5,068 nucleotides of DNA, from NCBI GenBank assembly GCA_022563455.1, contig JADFNI010000050.1, forward strand, positions 1 through 5,068, read 5' to 3'. Position numbers and translations under genes: made by a program. Positions 4,823 through 5,068 of the stretch are shown here, piece by piece (the first letter of the stretch is position 1; every line of letters begins with the position of its first letter). Source of the DNA: Nanobdellota archaeon. GTDB lineage: Archaea; Nanobdellota; Nanobdellia; Pacearchaeales; GW2011-AR1. A model generated the notes under the pieces. That model was not told where the DNA came from, searched no databases, and was given only the letters and a program-made list of their open reading frames with translations.

Positions 4823-5068
4823 ATGACACATACCGAAATTCAAGAGAAGAAAGGGAAAAAATACTACTATCGTGTTAAATCAATAAGAAACGGGAAAAAG
4901 GTAAGCAAGGAAAGAATATATCTAGGAGTAGATCTAGGAGAAAAAGAACTTAAACTAAAGGCAAAAGAAGCTGATAAAAAGTTAAATATTTTTGAAGAAG
5001 TATTAGAGGAAAAAGATATTAAATTTTTAGAAACCTTAAAAAGAGATTTTTCCAAAGAGCCAAAAGGA
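4823..5068 (+). CDS. probable Fic-family protein, N-terminal fragment (3' partial)
   Basis: The frame is open from ATG 4823 to the right edge (82 codons). The product opens MTHTEIQEKKGKKYYYRV and continues KSIRNGKKVSKERIYLGVDL, a short beta-rich basic segment, then a charged helical stretch rich in E and K (about 41-82). From memory this opening resembles archaeal Fic/DOC-family proteins, which transfer AMP or related groups onto target proteins and often act as toxin-like regulators. The diagnostic HPFxxGNGR motif would lie beyond the window, so the family rests on the N-terminus alone; the same opening segment could also occur in transposase-like or unrelated proteins. The start is supported by the leaderless promoter. 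Coding style is A-rich with CTA and AGA codons, unlike the T-rich operon upstream, which hints at different expression or acquisition. It is a separate transcription unit, perhaps controlled by the palindrome at 4772-4815. Confidence 0.6.
   Translation, partial: MTHTEIQEKKGKKYYYRVKSIRNGKKVSKERIYLGVDLGEKELKLKAKEADKKLNIFEEVLEEKDIKFLETLKRDFSKEPKG

Overview
This AT-rich window looks archaeal, most probably from a DPANN-type genome (Woesearchaeota/Pacearchaeota-like). The supports are a BRE/TATA promoter that places transcription of the last gene at its own start codon (leaderless), GGAGG-type ribosome sites inside an operon, T-rich coding sequence full of membrane proteins, and a final gene whose N-terminus resembles archaeal Fic-family proteins as I remember them. 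The lineage is an inference; no marker gene is present.

Positions 1-4606 form one tightly packed plus-strand operon, cut by the left edge. In order it encodes the C-terminal part of a single-pass protein with an Ig-like ectodomain; a possible 32-residue micro-ORF; a complete paralogue of the first protein (183 aa); a 610-aa sensor with a large extracellular Cache-type region and six membrane segments; an 86-aa three-segment membrane protein; and a 522-aa protein that joins six membrane segments to an extracellular PotD-like (spermidine/putrescine-binding type) solute-binding domain. Consecutive genes overlap by 4, 8, 4, 4 and 17 nt if the micro-ORF is counted, so translation is probably coupled throughout.

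No visible product has a cytoplasmic part longer than roughly 25 residues. There is no kinase, methyl-accepting domain, ABC ATPase or recognisable permease. I read the operon as a membrane complex that binds ligands outside the cell through Ig-like, Cache and PotD-like modules and passes the information within the membrane, or to a partner encoded elsewhere. The complex and its ligand are inferred; the domain calls come from sequence motifs.

Positions 4607-4822 are noncoding. They hold a weak T-rich terminator candidate, a small palindrome, an isolated TATA-like element, and a striking 12-bp perfect inverted repeat (4772-4783 and 4804-4815) that exactly brackets a BRE/TATA box. That promoter serves the truncated Fic-like gene starting at 4823, which runs off the right edge and has an A-rich codon style unlike the T-rich operon.

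Most noteworthy are the output-less sensor/binding-protein operon, the 6TM-PotD fusion, a 7-nt triple repeat that could switch the Cache sensor into frame with the next gene, and the operator-like palindrome around the TATA box.
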